64,000 nucleotides of DNA from Pandoraea apista (GCF_001465595.2 NZ_CP013481.2:806001-870000), one strand, 5' to 3'. Positions 29,600 through 39,439 are shown, numbered from the stretch's first letter. Notes: a model not told the origin generated them from the sequence alone. Numbers and translations are program-made.

Positions 29600-30565
29600 A
29601 TGGAACGCATCCTCATCATCGGCGCCAACGGGCAGATCGGCAGCGAACTCGTCGAAGCGCTGGCGGCGCAGTATGGCAACGAGAACGTCATCGCCACGGA
29701 CATTGCGCCGGGGCCGTCGCGCCACGCGGTTCACTATGAGACGCTGGACGTGCTCGATGCGTCGCGTCTGGCCGCGCTCGTCGAGCGTTTTGGCATCACG
29801 CAGATTTTCCATCTGGCGGCGCTCCTGTCGGCGACTGGCGAGACACGCCCGCTTCAGGCCTGGACCCTCAACATGAACGGTCTGCTCAACGTGCTGGAGC
29901 TGGCGCGCGAGCGTAACGGGCTGCGGGTATTCTGGCCGTCGTCGATTGCGGCGTTCGGCCCGCACACGCCGGCCGTGGAAACGCCGCAACTCGCGATCAT
30001 GGACCCGACCACGATGTACGGCATCAGCAAGCAGGCGGGTGAGCGGCTGTGCGAGTACTACTTCACGAAGTTCGGGGTGGACGTGCGAAGCCTGCGCTAT
30101 CCGGGCGTGATCAGCTACAAGACGCCCCCGGGCGGCGGCACGACCGATTACGCCATCGAGATTTTTCAGGCGGCACGCCGTGGCGAGACCTACACATGCT
30201 TCCTGAAGGAAGACGCAACGCTGCCGATGATTCACATGCCCGATGCCGTGCGCGCGACGCTCGAATTGATGAACGCAGACGCCTCGCGTCTGCGCGTGCG
30301 TTCGTCGTATAACGTGGCCGGGGTGAGCTTCGACCCGGCAACGTTGGCGGCGGCGATTGCACGTCGCGTGCCGGGCTTCACGGTGAAGTACGCGCCGGAC
30401 TTCCGCCAGGCGATTGCCGAGACGTGGCCGCACACGCTGGACGACACCCACGCGCGCTATGACTGGGGCTGGCAGCCGGCCTTCGGTCTGGACGCCATGG
30501 TCGACGACATGCTCGCCAACGTACCGTTGGACTGGCACGCGCCGGCCCTGGGACATGCGGCTTGA
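29600..30565 (+). CDS. L-threonine 3-dehydrogenase, short-chain (epimerase-like) type
   Basis: 321-residue NAD-dependent SDR of the UDP-galactose-epimerase-like threonine dehydrogenase group. The Rossmann motif is LIIGANGQIGSELVEALA, catalytic Ser is in FWPSSIAAFGP and the YxxxK motif is MYGISKQAGE. Other family stretches: DPTTMYG, RYPGVISYKTPPGGGTTDYA and DWGWQPAFGLDAMVDDML. With kbl it converts threonine to glycine plus acetyl-CoA. It is not the zinc-dependent MDR-type Tdh of E. coli. Confidence 0.9.
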   Translation: MERILIIGANGQIGSELVEALAAQYGNENVIATDIAPGPSRHAVHYETLDVLDASRLAALVERFGITQIFHLAALLSATGETRPLQAWTLNMNGLLNVLELARERNGLRVFWPSSIAAFGPHTPAVETPQLAIMDPTTMYGISKQAGERLCEYYFTKFGVDVRSLRYPGVISYKTPPGGGTTDYAIEIFQAARRGETYTCFLKEDATLPMIHMPDAVRATLELMNADASRLRVRSSYNVAGVSFDPATLAAAIARRVPGFTVKYAPDFRQAIAETWPHTLDDTHARYDWGWQPAFGLDAMVDDMLANVPLDWHAPALGHAA

Positions 30566-30620
30566 AGCTGCCTGAGCGCGGAGTGGCGGTTCGGCGGGAC
30601 AGCGGGTCCTGCCGTCCTGC

Positions 30621-30764
30621 TTACTTCGGGTGATGCACCGCGTAGTAGGCGAGTGCGGCGAGCACTGCACAGGTTACGGCGAGGGCGCGACGACGCCAGC
30701 GGTAGGCAGGCGTGAAGGAGATGGCCTTGCCGCGGCTGGCTTCTTTGGAATGGTAGTAGCTCAT
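30621..30764 (-). CDS. Small single-pass membrane protein (47 residues)
   Basis: ORF starting MSYYHSKEASRGKAISFTPA, with a basic cluster YRWRRR and one hydrophobic helix (ALAVTCAVLAALAYYAV) before HHPK. AGAAGG sits ~9 bases before the ATG, a good ribosome-binding site. Longer in-frame starts have no such site. Family not recognised. Confidence 0.6.
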   Translation of the reverse strand: MSYYHSKEASRGKAISFTPAYRWRRRALAVTCAVLAALAYYAVHHPK

Positions 30765-31208
30765 GTTGCGCCTTCTGGGGTCTGATACACGGTCTTCGCC
30801 GCGGAAAGAACCTGCCCGGGTGTCCGTCGAAGCGCCCCCTAGCGCGGGACAGGCAGGTTTTGAATCGATTATGCGACTGCACAAAAACGACTGCTAATCA
30901 GTATCTTTACCAATAGGTGTGGCCTTTTTGACACGGTCCACACCGACGCATCACGTGTTTCGACGACTTGCTCGAAGAGGGTCGCTCCCCCTGTCTTTCC
31001 GTCTGCGCAAATCCTCGCTGCCCGTTCCCTGAGCCTCCCCGGGCAGGTATCTCGATCGATGAGATTCTTGTGCCGCGAAGGAAGTGCAGAATTCACATTT
31101 CCCCGCTTGCGCGCCGCGTCACGCACTGAAACAATGCCGGAAAACGGTGGCCACGCCGAGGGTCACTTCCGAGCCGTCGTTGAGATCACGCCTGGGGAGG
31201 GTCGTGCC
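30765..31208. other. Intergenic region upstream of the outer-membrane protein gene
   Basis: About 440 bases. A TTGACA hexamer occurs at 30928-30933 but no matching -10 is seen at the proper distance. GGGGAGGG lies ~10 bases before the ATG at 31209. No other gene seen. Confidence 0.4.
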
Positions 31209-32105
31209 ATGACGCCGAACACGCGCCGCACCATCGCTTGCGGCCGATGCGCAACTGCCGTTGCGCGCACCGCATTCGCATCCGCATCTGTTTTCATTGC
31301 CGCCGGATTCGGTGCGGCTAATGTCCATGCGCAAGAAGCCATGCTGCGCGCCAACAATCAGGTCTGGATCGATGCCGGTGCGCAGCAATTGCACTACTGG
31401 GAGAACATCGGGCCCGGCAAGAGCGATTCCGAACGCGGTACCACGGCAGCCTTCGCACTGGGGGCATCGACCCAGCGGCAGTTGTTCGGTGTGTCCAATC
31501 TCTACTTCAGCGGGTCGGTGCGCGTGGCGCACGGCAACGTCAACTACGGTGGCTATCTGCAAGACCTTGCGGGCCGCGTCGTCCAGCCGGACTACCAGAT
31601 GACGACCCGCTCGACGGCAACGGATGTCACGCTCAAGGCCGGTAAAGCGTTTCCGTTCCGGCTCGGCAGCTGGAATGCGCAGGTAGTCCCCTACCTGAGC
31701 TATAGCTATCACGACTGGATTCGCGACAGCAGCCGCGATCCGTACGGTTTCTACGAGCGCTATCGCCACCACGTCATTGGCGGCGGCCTCATGGGACAAC
31801 TCGAATTGACGCAGAAACTGGTCGCCACGGCCGATGTTCGTGCGGGCGCCATGGTGGGGTCGTCGATGACGCTGGCCGGCTCGCAGAATACCTTCAGCCT
31901 GGGTAACAAGCCGGTTGTCGTGGCGGGGTTCGGACTGGACTATGCGGTCGCGCGCAACTTCCACGTGAACGCAACCTACGAGTGGTCGCGTTTCCAGTAC
32001 GGCCGCTCGAGCGTGACACAGGTGCAGCCGGGAGTGAACGCCTATGAACCCGATTCGAAGACGATCAACCAGACGTGGATGATCGGCGCAGGTTACGCGT
32101 TCTGA
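31209..32105 (+). CDS. Predicted outer-membrane beta-barrel protein
   Basis: 298 residues. The signal peptide ends near VHA/QEAML (~41). The mature protein alternates polar and aromatic residues in short strands, e.g. AQVVPYLSYSYHDWIRDSSR, FHVNATYEWSRFQYGRSS, and ends in Phe (WMIGAGYAF), the usual C-terminal signature for BAM-assembled barrels. About eight strands seem likely. The ATG at 31209 is preceded by GGGGAGGG. Function unknown. Confidence 0.8.
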   Translation: MTPNTRRTIACGRCATAVARTAFASASVFIAAGFGAANVHAQEAMLRANNQVWIDAGAQQLHYWENIGPGKSDSERGTTAAFALGASTQRQLFGVSNLYFSGSVRVAHGNVNYGGYLQDLAGRVVQPDYQMTTRSTATDVTLKAGKAFPFRLGSWNAQVVPYLSYSYHDWIRDSSRDPYGFYERYRHHVIGGGLMGQLELTQKLVATADVRAGAMVGSSMTLAGSQNTFSLGNKPVVVAGFGLDYAVARNFHVNATYEWSRFQYGRSSVTQVQPGVNAYEPDSKTINQTWMIGAGYAF

Positions 32106-32111
32106 CAAACG

Positions 32112-32151
32112 ACAACGCCGCGCGGTCGGACGACGCGCGCGGCGTTGTTTT
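32112..32151. terminator. Bidirectional terminator between OMP gene and ABC operon
   Basis: ACAACGCCGCGCG and CGCGCGGCGTTGT form a 13-bp stem followed by TTTT on the plus strand. It lies between convergent genes. Confidence 0.85.
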
Positions 32152-32180
32152 CCCGGCAGTGCTACCCCGGTGGCGTGCGA

Positions 32181-33500
32181 TCAGGTCGCGCCTTCCACGT
32201 CCTCCAGGCTGAACGTCTCGGTGTGGTCGTTGTACGAGAAGATCTCGGCGTAACGGCCCCAGTTGATCGCGGTGTCGAGCGTTTCCTGCGCGAGGTCGTC
32301 CGACATCGAGTCTTCCAGTTCCTGCTCGAAACGAACGCGCGGCGCACGCTGCCCGCGACGCTCCTGCAACACCGAGCGGATCTTCGCGGCGAGCGGCACG
32401 TGACGCAGCAGGTGCTCAGCGAACAGCACTTTGCGCTCTTGCGTACTGACATCCACGAAACGCTTGCCGGCGGCGGTGAGGAGAATATCGCCCTCCTTGA
32501 GTTCCGCGAAACCCAACTGGTCGAGAATTTCCGCGACCGGGAAGAGGTCGTCGACCTCGAGCAGCAGGGTTTGGGCAATTTCCGGCAAGTCGGCGCGGCC
32601 GTTGTACGGCGGCCCGGCGAGCGCTTCGAGCAGACCGGCCATCAGGTTGGTCGACACTTCATGCAGCGGGCTCGACAACTCCAGCGGCATCTTCTGCGTG
32701 GTGTGCGCGTTGCGACGCGAGGTCATCAGCGCATAGATGTCGTCGACCATCTTGCGGAAGGCCGGATCGAGGCGGTTGCGGCGGTGCGGGAAGGGCACCT
32801 TGATTTCGGCGACCACGCGGCCCGGATTCGACGACAGCACCAGAATCCGGTCGCACATGAACACGGCCTCTTCAATGTTGTGCGTGACGATCAGGATCGA
32901 CTTGATCGGCAACTGACGCTGGCTCCACAGGTCGAGCAGGTCGGTACGCAGTGTCTCGGCGGTGAGCACGTCGAGCGCGGAGAAGGGCTCGTCCATGAGC
33001 AACAGCGTGGGGTTGACCACGAGGGCGCGGGCGAAGCCCACACGCTGACGCATACCGCCCGAGAGTTCGCGCGGATACGCGTTTTCGAAGCCGTCCAGAC
33101 CGATCAGATCGATGGCGGCAAGCGCACGGCGGCGGCGCTCCTTCGGCTCGACGCCAAGGGCCTCCAGACCGGCTTCCACGTTTTGCAGCACCGTCAGCCA
33201 CGGGAACAGCGCGAAGGTCTGGAACACCATCGCCACGCCCTCGGGCGGGCCTTCGAGGGGTTGCCCGAGATAGCGGATGTCGCCCGAGCTGGGCTGAATC
33301 AGGCCGGCGATGATGCGCAGCAGCGTCGACTTGCCCGAGCCCGAACGGCCGAGCATGCCGACGATTTCGCCTTCGTGCAGTTGCAGATTCACGCCGTCGA
33401 GCACCTGGCGCTCGTCGCCGCCCTTGCGGAAGCCGCGGCTGACGTTGGCGAGCGAGAAGATCTCTTTTCCGGCAATCGGTTGGTGGGTATCGTTCGGCAT
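32181..33500 (-). CDS. ABC transporter ATPase with AAA-associated C-terminal domain (nitrate/taurine type)
   Basis: 439 residues. The N-terminal ABC domain (Walker A GRSGSGKST, signature ELSGGMRQRVGFARAL, Walker B LLLMDEPFSALD) is followed from ~285 by the ABC-AAA-associated domain (segments LLEALAGPPYNGRADLPEIA, ELKEGDILLTAAGKRFVDVS). ATG 33500 is chosen over a GTG one codon upstream. Ten bases after the permease gene. No binding protein is encoded nearby, so the substrate is open. Confidence 0.9.
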   Translation of the reverse strand: MPNDTHQPIAGKEIFSLANVSRGFRKGGDERQVLDGVNLQLHEGEIVGMLGRSGSGKSTLLRIIAGLIQPSSGDIRYLGQPLEGPPEGVAMVFQTFALFPWLTVLQNVEAGLEALGVEPKERRRRALAAIDLIGLDGFENAYPRELSGGMRQRVGFARALVVNPTLLLMDEPFSALDVLTAETLRTDLLDLWSQRQLPIKSILIVTHNIEEAVFMCDRILVLSSNPGRVVAEIKVPFPHRRNRLDPAFRKMVDDIYALMTSRRNAHTTQKMPLELSSPLHEVSTNLMAGLLEALAGPPYNGRADLPEIAQTLLLEVDDLFPVAEILDQLGFAELKEGDILLTAAGKRFVDVSTQERKVLFAEHLLRHVPLAAKIRSVLQERRGQRAPRVRFEQELEDSMSDDLAQETLDTAINWGRYAEIFSYNDHTETFSLEDVEGAT

Positions 33501-33510
33501 CACGGTCCCT

Positions 33511-35250
33511 TCAATTCAGGCGAAGCTTGTTTTCAGCGATGGCGTACATGGGGCGCCACAGCAAACGGTTGAACAATACGACGAACAGCGCCATCACGGC
33601 GATGCCCAGCAAAATGCGCGGATAGTCGCCGGCGGCCGTGGTTTCGGCAATGTACGCGCCCAGGCCATGGGCGGCGAGCTTGTCGTCGCCCCATTGCACA
33701 TATTCCGAGACGATAGAGGCATTCCACGCGCCGCCCGACGCCGTGATCGCCCCCGTCACGTAGTAGGGGAAGATGCCCGGCAACATGACCTGACGCCACC
33801 ATTGCCAGCCGCGAATGCGGAAGTTGGTGGCGGCTTCCTTGAAATCGTTCGGGAAGGTTGTCGCCCCGGCAATGACATTGAACAGGATGTACCACTGCGT
33901 GCCCAGCACGATCAGCGGCGAGAGCCAGATGTCCGGGTTGGCGTGGAAATGGACGATGGCCACCACGAAGATCGGGAACAGCAGGTTGGCCGGGAAGGCG
34001 GCGAGGAACTGCGCCAGCGGCTGAATGCGTTCGGCGAGCTTGGGGCGCAGCCCGATCAGAACGCCCAGCGGCACCCAAATCACCGACGCAATGGCGATGA
34101 GCACCATCACGCGCACCAGCGTAATGAGGCCGAGACCGAACACGCGCAGAATTTCGGCGTAGCCCACCTCGGCCAGCACGAAGGCGCAGATCTTCCACGC
34201 GGCGGTCAGCCCCAGCACCACCAGTAGCACGGCCCACAGCCAGTCGATCACGCGAGAGAGCGGGGTTCTCGATTCGGAATGGATCGCGGCGGGCAACGAG
34301 ATCGGCATGCGCATGCGTGCGATCGTGCGCAGCAACTTGCCGAACGGACGCAGCAGGAACTGAATCGCCCGGGTGCGTTGAATGACATTGAGCACCCACG
34401 ACTCGGGAGCGGCCTGCGAGACCGTGTCTTCCAGACGGAATTTGTCGGACCACGCGACCATCGGCCGGAACAGGAACTGGTCGTAAATGACGATGACGAC
34501 GACCATGGCCAGAATCACCCAGCCCACCGCTTGCAGATCGCGCTGCAGGATGGCCGTGGCGAGATACGCCCCAATGCCCGGCAGCGTGATGGTCTTGTCG
34601 CCGACGGTAATTGCCTCGGACGCCACCACGAAAAACCAGCCGCCCGACATGCTCATCATCATGTTCCAGATGAGGCCCGGCATGGAGTAGGGCACGTCTA
34701 GCTTCCAGAAGCGCTGCCATGGCGAGAGGCGCAAATTCACGGCCACCTCCGCCAGATCACGCGGCTGGGTGCGCATCGACTGATAGAACGAGAACGTCAT
34801 GTTCCACGCCTGGCTCGTGAAGATCGCGAAGATGGCGGCGCATTCGGCGCCGAGCACGCGTCCCGGGAACAAGGCGAGGAAGAAGGTGACGGTAAACGAG
34901 ATGTAGCCCAGCACCGGCACCGACTGAAGAATGTCGAGCATCGGCACGAGCAACTTCTCTGCGCGGCGGCTTTTCGCGGCGAGTGTGCCGTAGATCAGTG
35001 TGAAGAGCAGTGACGCGACCATTGCCGCGAGCATGCGCAGGGTGGTGCGCAGCGCATATTCGGGCAGATTGGCCGGGTCGAGCGAGATAACCTCGGTCTG
35101 CAAGTCGGCAAGCGGGGCCCAAGTCTGGCGAATGCCCGACGAACTGACCATCAGAAAACCGATGATGAGCGGGAAGGCAATGAAATCCCAGCGATTGGGC
35201 AGCAGGCGTCGCGCAGTGGCGGGGATGAACGGACGGGCTACGCGCGTCAT
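33511..35250 (-). CDS. Double-length ABC transporter permease (two fused BPD_transp_1 domains)
   Basis: 579-residue inner-membrane protein with two complete permease halves. The first EAA-like loop is MRTQPRDLAEVAVNLRLSPW (~155-175) and the second is PNDFKEAATNFRIRGWQWWR (~470-490). Each half has about six hydrophobic segments, joined by a basic linker around residue 300. It supplies both membrane domains of the importer, so one gene replaces the usual homodimer. ATG 35250 follows a TTG. Confidence 0.9.
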   Translation of the reverse strand: MTRVARPFIPATARRLLPNRWDFIAFPLIIGFLMVSSSGIRQTWAPLADLQTEVISLDPANLPEYALRTTLRMLAAMVASLLFTLIYGTLAAKSRRAEKLLVPMLDILQSVPVLGYISFTVTFFLALFPGRVLGAECAAIFAIFTSQAWNMTFSFYQSMRTQPRDLAEVAVNLRLSPWQRFWKLDVPYSMPGLIWNMMMSMSGGWFFVVASEAITVGDKTITLPGIGAYLATAILQRDLQAVGWVILAMVVVIVIYDQFLFRPMVAWSDKFRLEDTVSQAAPESWVLNVIQRTRAIQFLLRPFGKLLRTIARMRMPISLPAAIHSESRTPLSRVIDWLWAVLLVVLGLTAAWKICAFVLAEVGYAEILRVFGLGLITLVRVMVLIAIASVIWVPLGVLIGLRPKLAERIQPLAQFLAAFPANLLFPIFVVAIVHFHANPDIWLSPLIVLGTQWYILFNVIAGATTFPNDFKEAATNFRIRGWQWWRQVMLPGIFPYYVTGAITASGGAWNASIVSEYVQWGDDKLAAHGLGAYIAETTAAGDYPRILLGIAVMALFVVLFNRLLWRPMYAIAENKLRLN

Positions 35251-35747
35251 CAAGACCTCGTGTGGATGAGGGTTCGGACGGATAACAAGACTGATACGTC
35301 GGTATGCGGCACGGCAGCGACGGTTGCACGTGTGCAGGGACGGCAGCGGATGCTACCAGATTGACCCGCAAAAAGATGTTAAAGCGCGGCGCTTACGCTG
35401 GCAAATCCGGACGCCGATGACTGACTGTGGTTTTTATGCTGCATTGCGGGAAAAGCTTGTTTTGATAGGCGATACGTGAGCGGGCCGCCATGTCGATTGG
35501 CCATGCGGTGGCGGCGTGTGCCGGGCGATTCGGCGGCGGCACGGGGATGAAAACGACACGTTGAAGATGTGAACTTTATTCGTGTTGCGCAGACCAATCC
35601 GCGCGGCTTGCTTCGTGCCGTGCGGTCGTGTAGTGTGCACCGCTTGATCGGGCCATGGCGCCTGTCGCCGGGCCAGCAGCGTGCCCTGCGCTCGTGTTGC
35701 TTGCCGGCCCGTCCCCTCACATTCCCAGACAAGCAAGGATGCGCCGC
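35251..35747. other. Intergenic region between ABC operon and TPR gene
   Basis: About 500 bases between divergent genes; both promoters must lie here. No convincing small gene, strong hairpin or repeat was seen. Confidence 0.4.
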
Positions 35748-37340
35748 ATGACGACGCCATTAGACGCGCGTTGCGAGCGTGCACGACAATTGAGTGCCGC
35801 CGGCCGGCTCGACGAGGCGATCGCCGAGTTGCGCGTAGTACTGAAACAATCCCCCGAATTTCTCCCCGCGCTCGAAGGACTTGCCTACGTCTCGCTACGT
35901 ACGGGCGCCTTCGAATCGGCGGCCGACGCGTTCGACCGGCTGATCGCGCTGGTGCCGCAACCCGGCGCACAGGCCACCTTCGATGCGGCGATGGCCAGCC
36001 TTCAGGCCGGTCGTCAGATGCGTGCCGAGGCGCTGTTCGAGGCGACGGTGCAGCAGTCGCCGGACGTCATCGGCACGATGCACACCATTGGCATGACCTG
36101 GGCGCAGGCGGGCGACAGTGCCCGCGCGCTGGTGTGGTTCGAGCGCACCGCCGCCAAGGCGCCGGCGCTGTGGCAGGCCCATTTCAACCGTGGGCGAGCC
36201 CTCGGCGCGCTGGGTCGCTACGACGAAGAGATCGACGCTTACCGTCTCGCCAACGCCATCGCACCTCAGCAACCCGATCCGCTGGTGAACCTGGGCGTGG
36301 CGCTGCGCGAGCGCCATGCATTTGCCGATGCGTTGCAGTGCTTTCGCGAGGCCGTGAAACTCTCGCCCGAGCACGCCGGGGCGCGCACCAATCGCGCGCA
36401 GACCAATCTGCTGATGGGCGACTTCGAGCACGGCTGGCACGACTACGAATGGCGCTGGCACGACGGTGGCCAGCAGCGCCGCTTCAGCGAACGGCTCTGG
36501 GACGGCCGTGCGCCGCTCGCAGGCAAGACGGTGTTCGTCTATAGCGAACAGGGTTTCGGCGATACGTTGCAGTTTGTGCGATTCGTACCGCGTCTCGTCC
36601 AGATGGGCGCCAACGTCGTGTTGTCGGTGCAGGCGCCGCTCGTCACGTTGCTGGGCGGCTTCGCGCGCGGCGTGACGGTGCTTGGCGAGCACATGCCGGT
36701 GCCGTCGTTCGACTGGCAACTGCCGCTGCTCAGCCTGCCGCATCTGCTGAAGGTGGGTGGCAACGTGGCCGTGCCTATGCCTTATGTGCGCTCAAGCGCC
36801 GGACGGGAGATGATCTGGCGATCGATGCTCGGCGCCAAGCCTGAGGGCGCGTTGCGCGTCGGGTTCGTATGGCGCCCGCGTCCGTTCCCGCCGAACCGTG
36901 ACGTGGCGCTTGAGCATTGGGCGCCGGTCTTCGGCACGAATGCGCAGTTCTACTCGTTGCAGGTCGACGTGACCGACGAAGAGCGCGCGGCGCTCGCCCG
37001 CTATCCCAATGTGCATGATATCGGCGCGAAGCTGAGCGACTTCGCGGAGACGGCAGCCGTCATTGCACAGATGGATCTGGTGATTTCGGCCGATACGGCC
37101 GCCCTGCATGTCGCCGGCGCGTTGGGCAAGCCCGTTTGGGGGCTGGTCAACTTCACCCCCGACTGGCGCTGGCAGTTGGCGCGCCGGGACAGCGACTGGT
37201 ATCCGTCGCTCACGCTCTTCCGTCAGCCGCAGCGTGGCGATTGGGATACCGTGATGGCGCAGGTCAGCGCCGATCTCGCCGCCGCCGTGCAGACCGAGTC
37301 TGCGGCAGCGGCGGGGCAGCAAGCGCAAGGGGTAGTGTAG
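35748..37340 (+). CDS. TPR protein with C-terminal glycosyltransferase-9-like domain
   Basis: 530 residues. The N-terminal half is tetratricopeptide repeats (roughly 1-230; repeating pattern of ARQLSAAGRLDEAIAELRVV, FNRGRALGALGRYDEEIDAY, VNLGVALRERHAFADALQCF). The C-terminal half (about 265-520) resembles heptosyltransferase-like folds (VFVYSEQGFGDTLQFVRFVP; ISADTAALHVAGALGKPVWG). Such proteins may act in surface glycan or protein glycosylation; the acceptor is unknown. ATG 35748 gives proper spacing from GCAAGG. Confidence 0.85.
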   Translation: MTTPLDARCERARQLSAAGRLDEAIAELRVVLKQSPEFLPALEGLAYVSLRTGAFESAADAFDRLIALVPQPGAQATFDAAMASLQAGRQMRAEALFEATVQQSPDVIGTMHTIGMTWAQAGDSARALVWFERTAAKAPALWQAHFNRGRALGALGRYDEEIDAYRLANAIAPQQPDPLVNLGVALRERHAFADALQCFREAVKLSPEHAGARTNRAQTNLLMGDFEHGWHDYEWRWHDGGQQRRFSERLWDGRAPLAGKTVFVYSEQGFGDTLQFVRFVPRLVQMGANVVLSVQAPLVTLLGGFARGVTVLGEHMPVPSFDWQLPLLSLPHLLKVGGNVAVPMPYVRSSAGREMIWRSMLGAKPEGALRVGFVWRPRPFPPNRDVALEHWAPVFGTNAQFYSLQVDVTDEERAALARYPNVHDIGAKLSDFAETAAVIAQMDLVISADTAALHVAGALGKPVWGLVNFTPDWRWQLARRDSDWYPSLTLFRQPQRGDWDTVMAQVSADLAAAVQTESAAAAGQQAQGVV

Positions 37341-37384
37341 TCATCGGGGTTGCAGGCGGCGGTATCACGCTGCCTGCACCTGCT

Positions 37385-38458
37385 TCACCCGGCGTCTGTT
37401 TGCGTGTCGTCATCGTCACGCAAGCGCGTGTAGATGTTCCAGCTTGCGATGAACAGCGCAGCGATCAACGGTCCGATCACGAAGCCGGTCAGACCGAAGA
37501 GCGACATGCCGCCGAGGGTGGAAATCAGCACGACCCAGTCGGGCAGCTTCGTATCCTTGCCGACCAGAATCGGCCGCAGCACGTTGTCCACCAGACTCAC
37601 GATGGTGCCGCAGAACGCAAACAGCACCACGCCCTTCCAGATTGCCCCCGAGAGCAGCAGCCACACCCCCACGGGCACCCACACGACCGCCGCGCCCACT
37701 GCCGGCAGTAGCGAGAGGAATGCCATCACCACGGCGGCGAGCACGTAGCCCTGAATGCCGAGTACCGCGAAGATGAAGCCGCCGAGCGCACCCTGCACCA
37801 CCGCGACCGCGATGTTGCCCTTCACGGTTGCGCGCACGACCGTGGTGAACTGCCGGATCAACAGGTTCTTGTGACGCTCATCGAGGGGCAGGGCACGGCG
37901 CACCATCGCACCGAGTGCGGTGCCGTCGCGCAGCAGGAAGAACAGCAGGTAGAGCATTACGCCGAAGCTCACGAGCAATTGCGCCGTGTTCTGGCCGATG
38001 CTCACGAGGTACACCGCGACGAAGCGGCCGATCTGCGCCGCGCCGTCGCCGAGTTTCTGCTGGATTGCATTGACGTCTTGCACACCCGCGAGATCCATCA
38101 CCCGGTGCACGCTCGCGGGCAGCCGGTCGAGCAATTGCTGGAAGGCGATCGTGAGTTGCGGCAGGTCGGTGCGAAAGCGAATGAGCGCTGTGCTGATTTC
38201 CTGCGTCAACATGCCGACGACGAGCGTGAGCGGCAGGATCACGATCAGCAGAATCAAGGCAAGCGTGGTGAGCGCGGCCAGATTCGGGCGGCCGCGCAGA
38301 CGCGTCAGGATGCGGCGCTGCACCGGCTGAAACAGCACGGCGAGAATTGTCCCCCAGAAGACCGCGCCGAACAGCGGAAACAGAATCCAGCCGAACACGA
38401 TCGTCACGACGAACAGCATGAGGTGGAAGAACTTGCGCTGGTCGCTACGACTCGACAT
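37385..38458 (-). CDS. AI-2E (PerM) family transporter
   Basis: 357-residue membrane protein with about eight hydrophobic segments. The C-terminal motif DNVLRPILVGKDTKLPDWVV followed by STLGGMSLFGLTGFVIGPLI is diagnostic for the AI-2E/PerM family (permeases or Na/H-antiporter-like proteins). Its ATG overlaps the 3' end of the LysR gene by 14 bases, so the two are co-transcribed. Confidence 0.92.
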   Translation of the reverse strand: MSSRSDQRKFFHLMLFVVTIVFGWILFPLFGAVFWGTILAVLFQPVQRRILTRLRGRPNLAALTTLALILLIVILPLTLVVGMLTQEISTALIRFRTDLPQLTIAFQQLLDRLPASVHRVMDLAGVQDVNAIQQKLGDGAAQIGRFVAVYLVSIGQNTAQLLVSFGVMLYLLFFLLRDGTALGAMVRRALPLDERHKNLLIRQFTTVVRATVKGNIAVAVVQGALGGFIFAVLGIQGYVLAAVVMAFLSLLPAVGAAVVWVPVGVWLLLSGAIWKGVVLFAFCGTIVSLVDNVLRPILVGKDTKLPDWVVLISTLGGMSLFGLTGFVIGPLIAALFIASWNIYTRLRDDDDTQTDAG

Positions 38459-39413
38459 GAGGTTTCCTCGCAGATGGCGGCGGCACGGACGGCTCGCCAG
38501 TGGTTCTTATATCAGAATCGGCCGTCGCGCCGATTTCACGGAGCTCACGGAGAATTTGCGCCACGAGCGGGTGACCTTCGCCGCGCCGCGAACGAATCGC
38601 GTGAATGTCCTCGTGAACGTCGTCGGGGCGGCCCAGCCAGCGCAAGCCGCGCAACAGCGATACGTCGCCCGCGCCGGCTTCGCTCAGCGGAAACACGCCC
38701 ATACCGCGTGTGGCAAACACCGCCATGAGCGCACTGTCTTCAAATTCGCCGACGATATTCGGGCGAATGCCCTGCGTCTCGAACCATTGATCAAGCCGCG
38801 CGCGCAACGCCGAGTGACCCGTTGGCAGCAGTACGGGCAGGTCGGTCAGGCATTGCGGAAACGTGTCGCGCGACGGGTTGCGCACGAGCGACGCCGGACC
38901 GTACCAGTCGACCGGCGATTCGACCAGACGCTCGCTCGCCAGCCGCAAGGTCGGGTTGTAAGGCGCGGGCTGGCTCGCCAGCACCAGATCGAGCTTATGC
39001 AGTGCGAGTTCGGCAAGCAACTGCTCATGCTCGCCTTCGTGGCAGATGAGCCGGAGCGACGGGGTGTCAAGCACGGGGGCGAGGATCGCGTGCGCGGCCA
39101 GCTTGGAGATGCCGTCTGCCAGCCCGACCGCCAGCCGCGCGACCCGGCCGCTGGCGGCCTCGCGGACTTCGTCGGGGATCGACTGACCGAGGCGAAAGAT
39201 CTCCTCGGCGCGCCGGAAGGCGGCCTGCCCGGGCTCGGTCATCGCTACGCCACGTCCGGCCGGCTTGAGCAACTGGTGGCCCAGCGATTTTTCGAGCTCG
39301 CGCACCTGCGCGCTGATCGTCTGCACGGCCATGTCGAGGCGCTCTGCCGCACGGGCGAAACCGCCTTCCTTGACGACGACCCAAAAATAGTAAAGATGGC
39401 GGTAGTTCAACAT
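38445..39413 (-). CDS. LysR family regulator (NhaR-like)
   Basis: 322 residues with the N-terminal HTH of NhaR type (MLNYRHLYYFWVVVKEGGFA, RAAERLDMAVQTISAQVREL) and a LysR effector domain. NhaR regulates Na/H antiport in enterobacteria; here it overlaps an AI-2E permease gene and is divergent from terC, so it may control either. A candidate site TTCGGTTTTTCCGAA lies 12 bases upstream. Confidence 0.92.
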   Translation of the reverse strand: MLNYRHLYYFWVVVKEGGFARAAERLDMAVQTISAQVRELEKSLGHQLLKPAGRGVAMTEPGQAAFRRAEEIFRLGQSIPDEVREAASGRVARLAVGLADGISKLAAHAILAPVLDTPSLRLICHEGEHEQLLAELALHKLDLVLASQPAPYNPTLRLASERLVESPVDWYGPASLVRNPSRDTFPQCLTDLPVLLPTGHSALRARLDQWFETQGIRPNIVGEFEDSALMAVFATRGMGVFPLSEAGAGDVSLLRGLRWLGRPDDVHEDIHAIRSRRGEGHPLVAQILRELREIGATADSDIRTTGEPSVPPPSARKPHVES

Positions 39414-39424
39414 AATGAATTGAC

Positions 39425-39439
39425 TTCGGAAAAACCGAA
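39425..39439. promoter_or_regulatory. LysR-type candidate binding site
   Basis: On the minus strand TTCGGTTTTTCCGAA, a perfect 5-bp inverted repeat around five T, matching a T-N11-A layout. It is 12 bases upstream of the LysR start. A copy with one difference lies at 40451-40465 in front of the zinc-ribbon gene. Confidence 0.5.
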
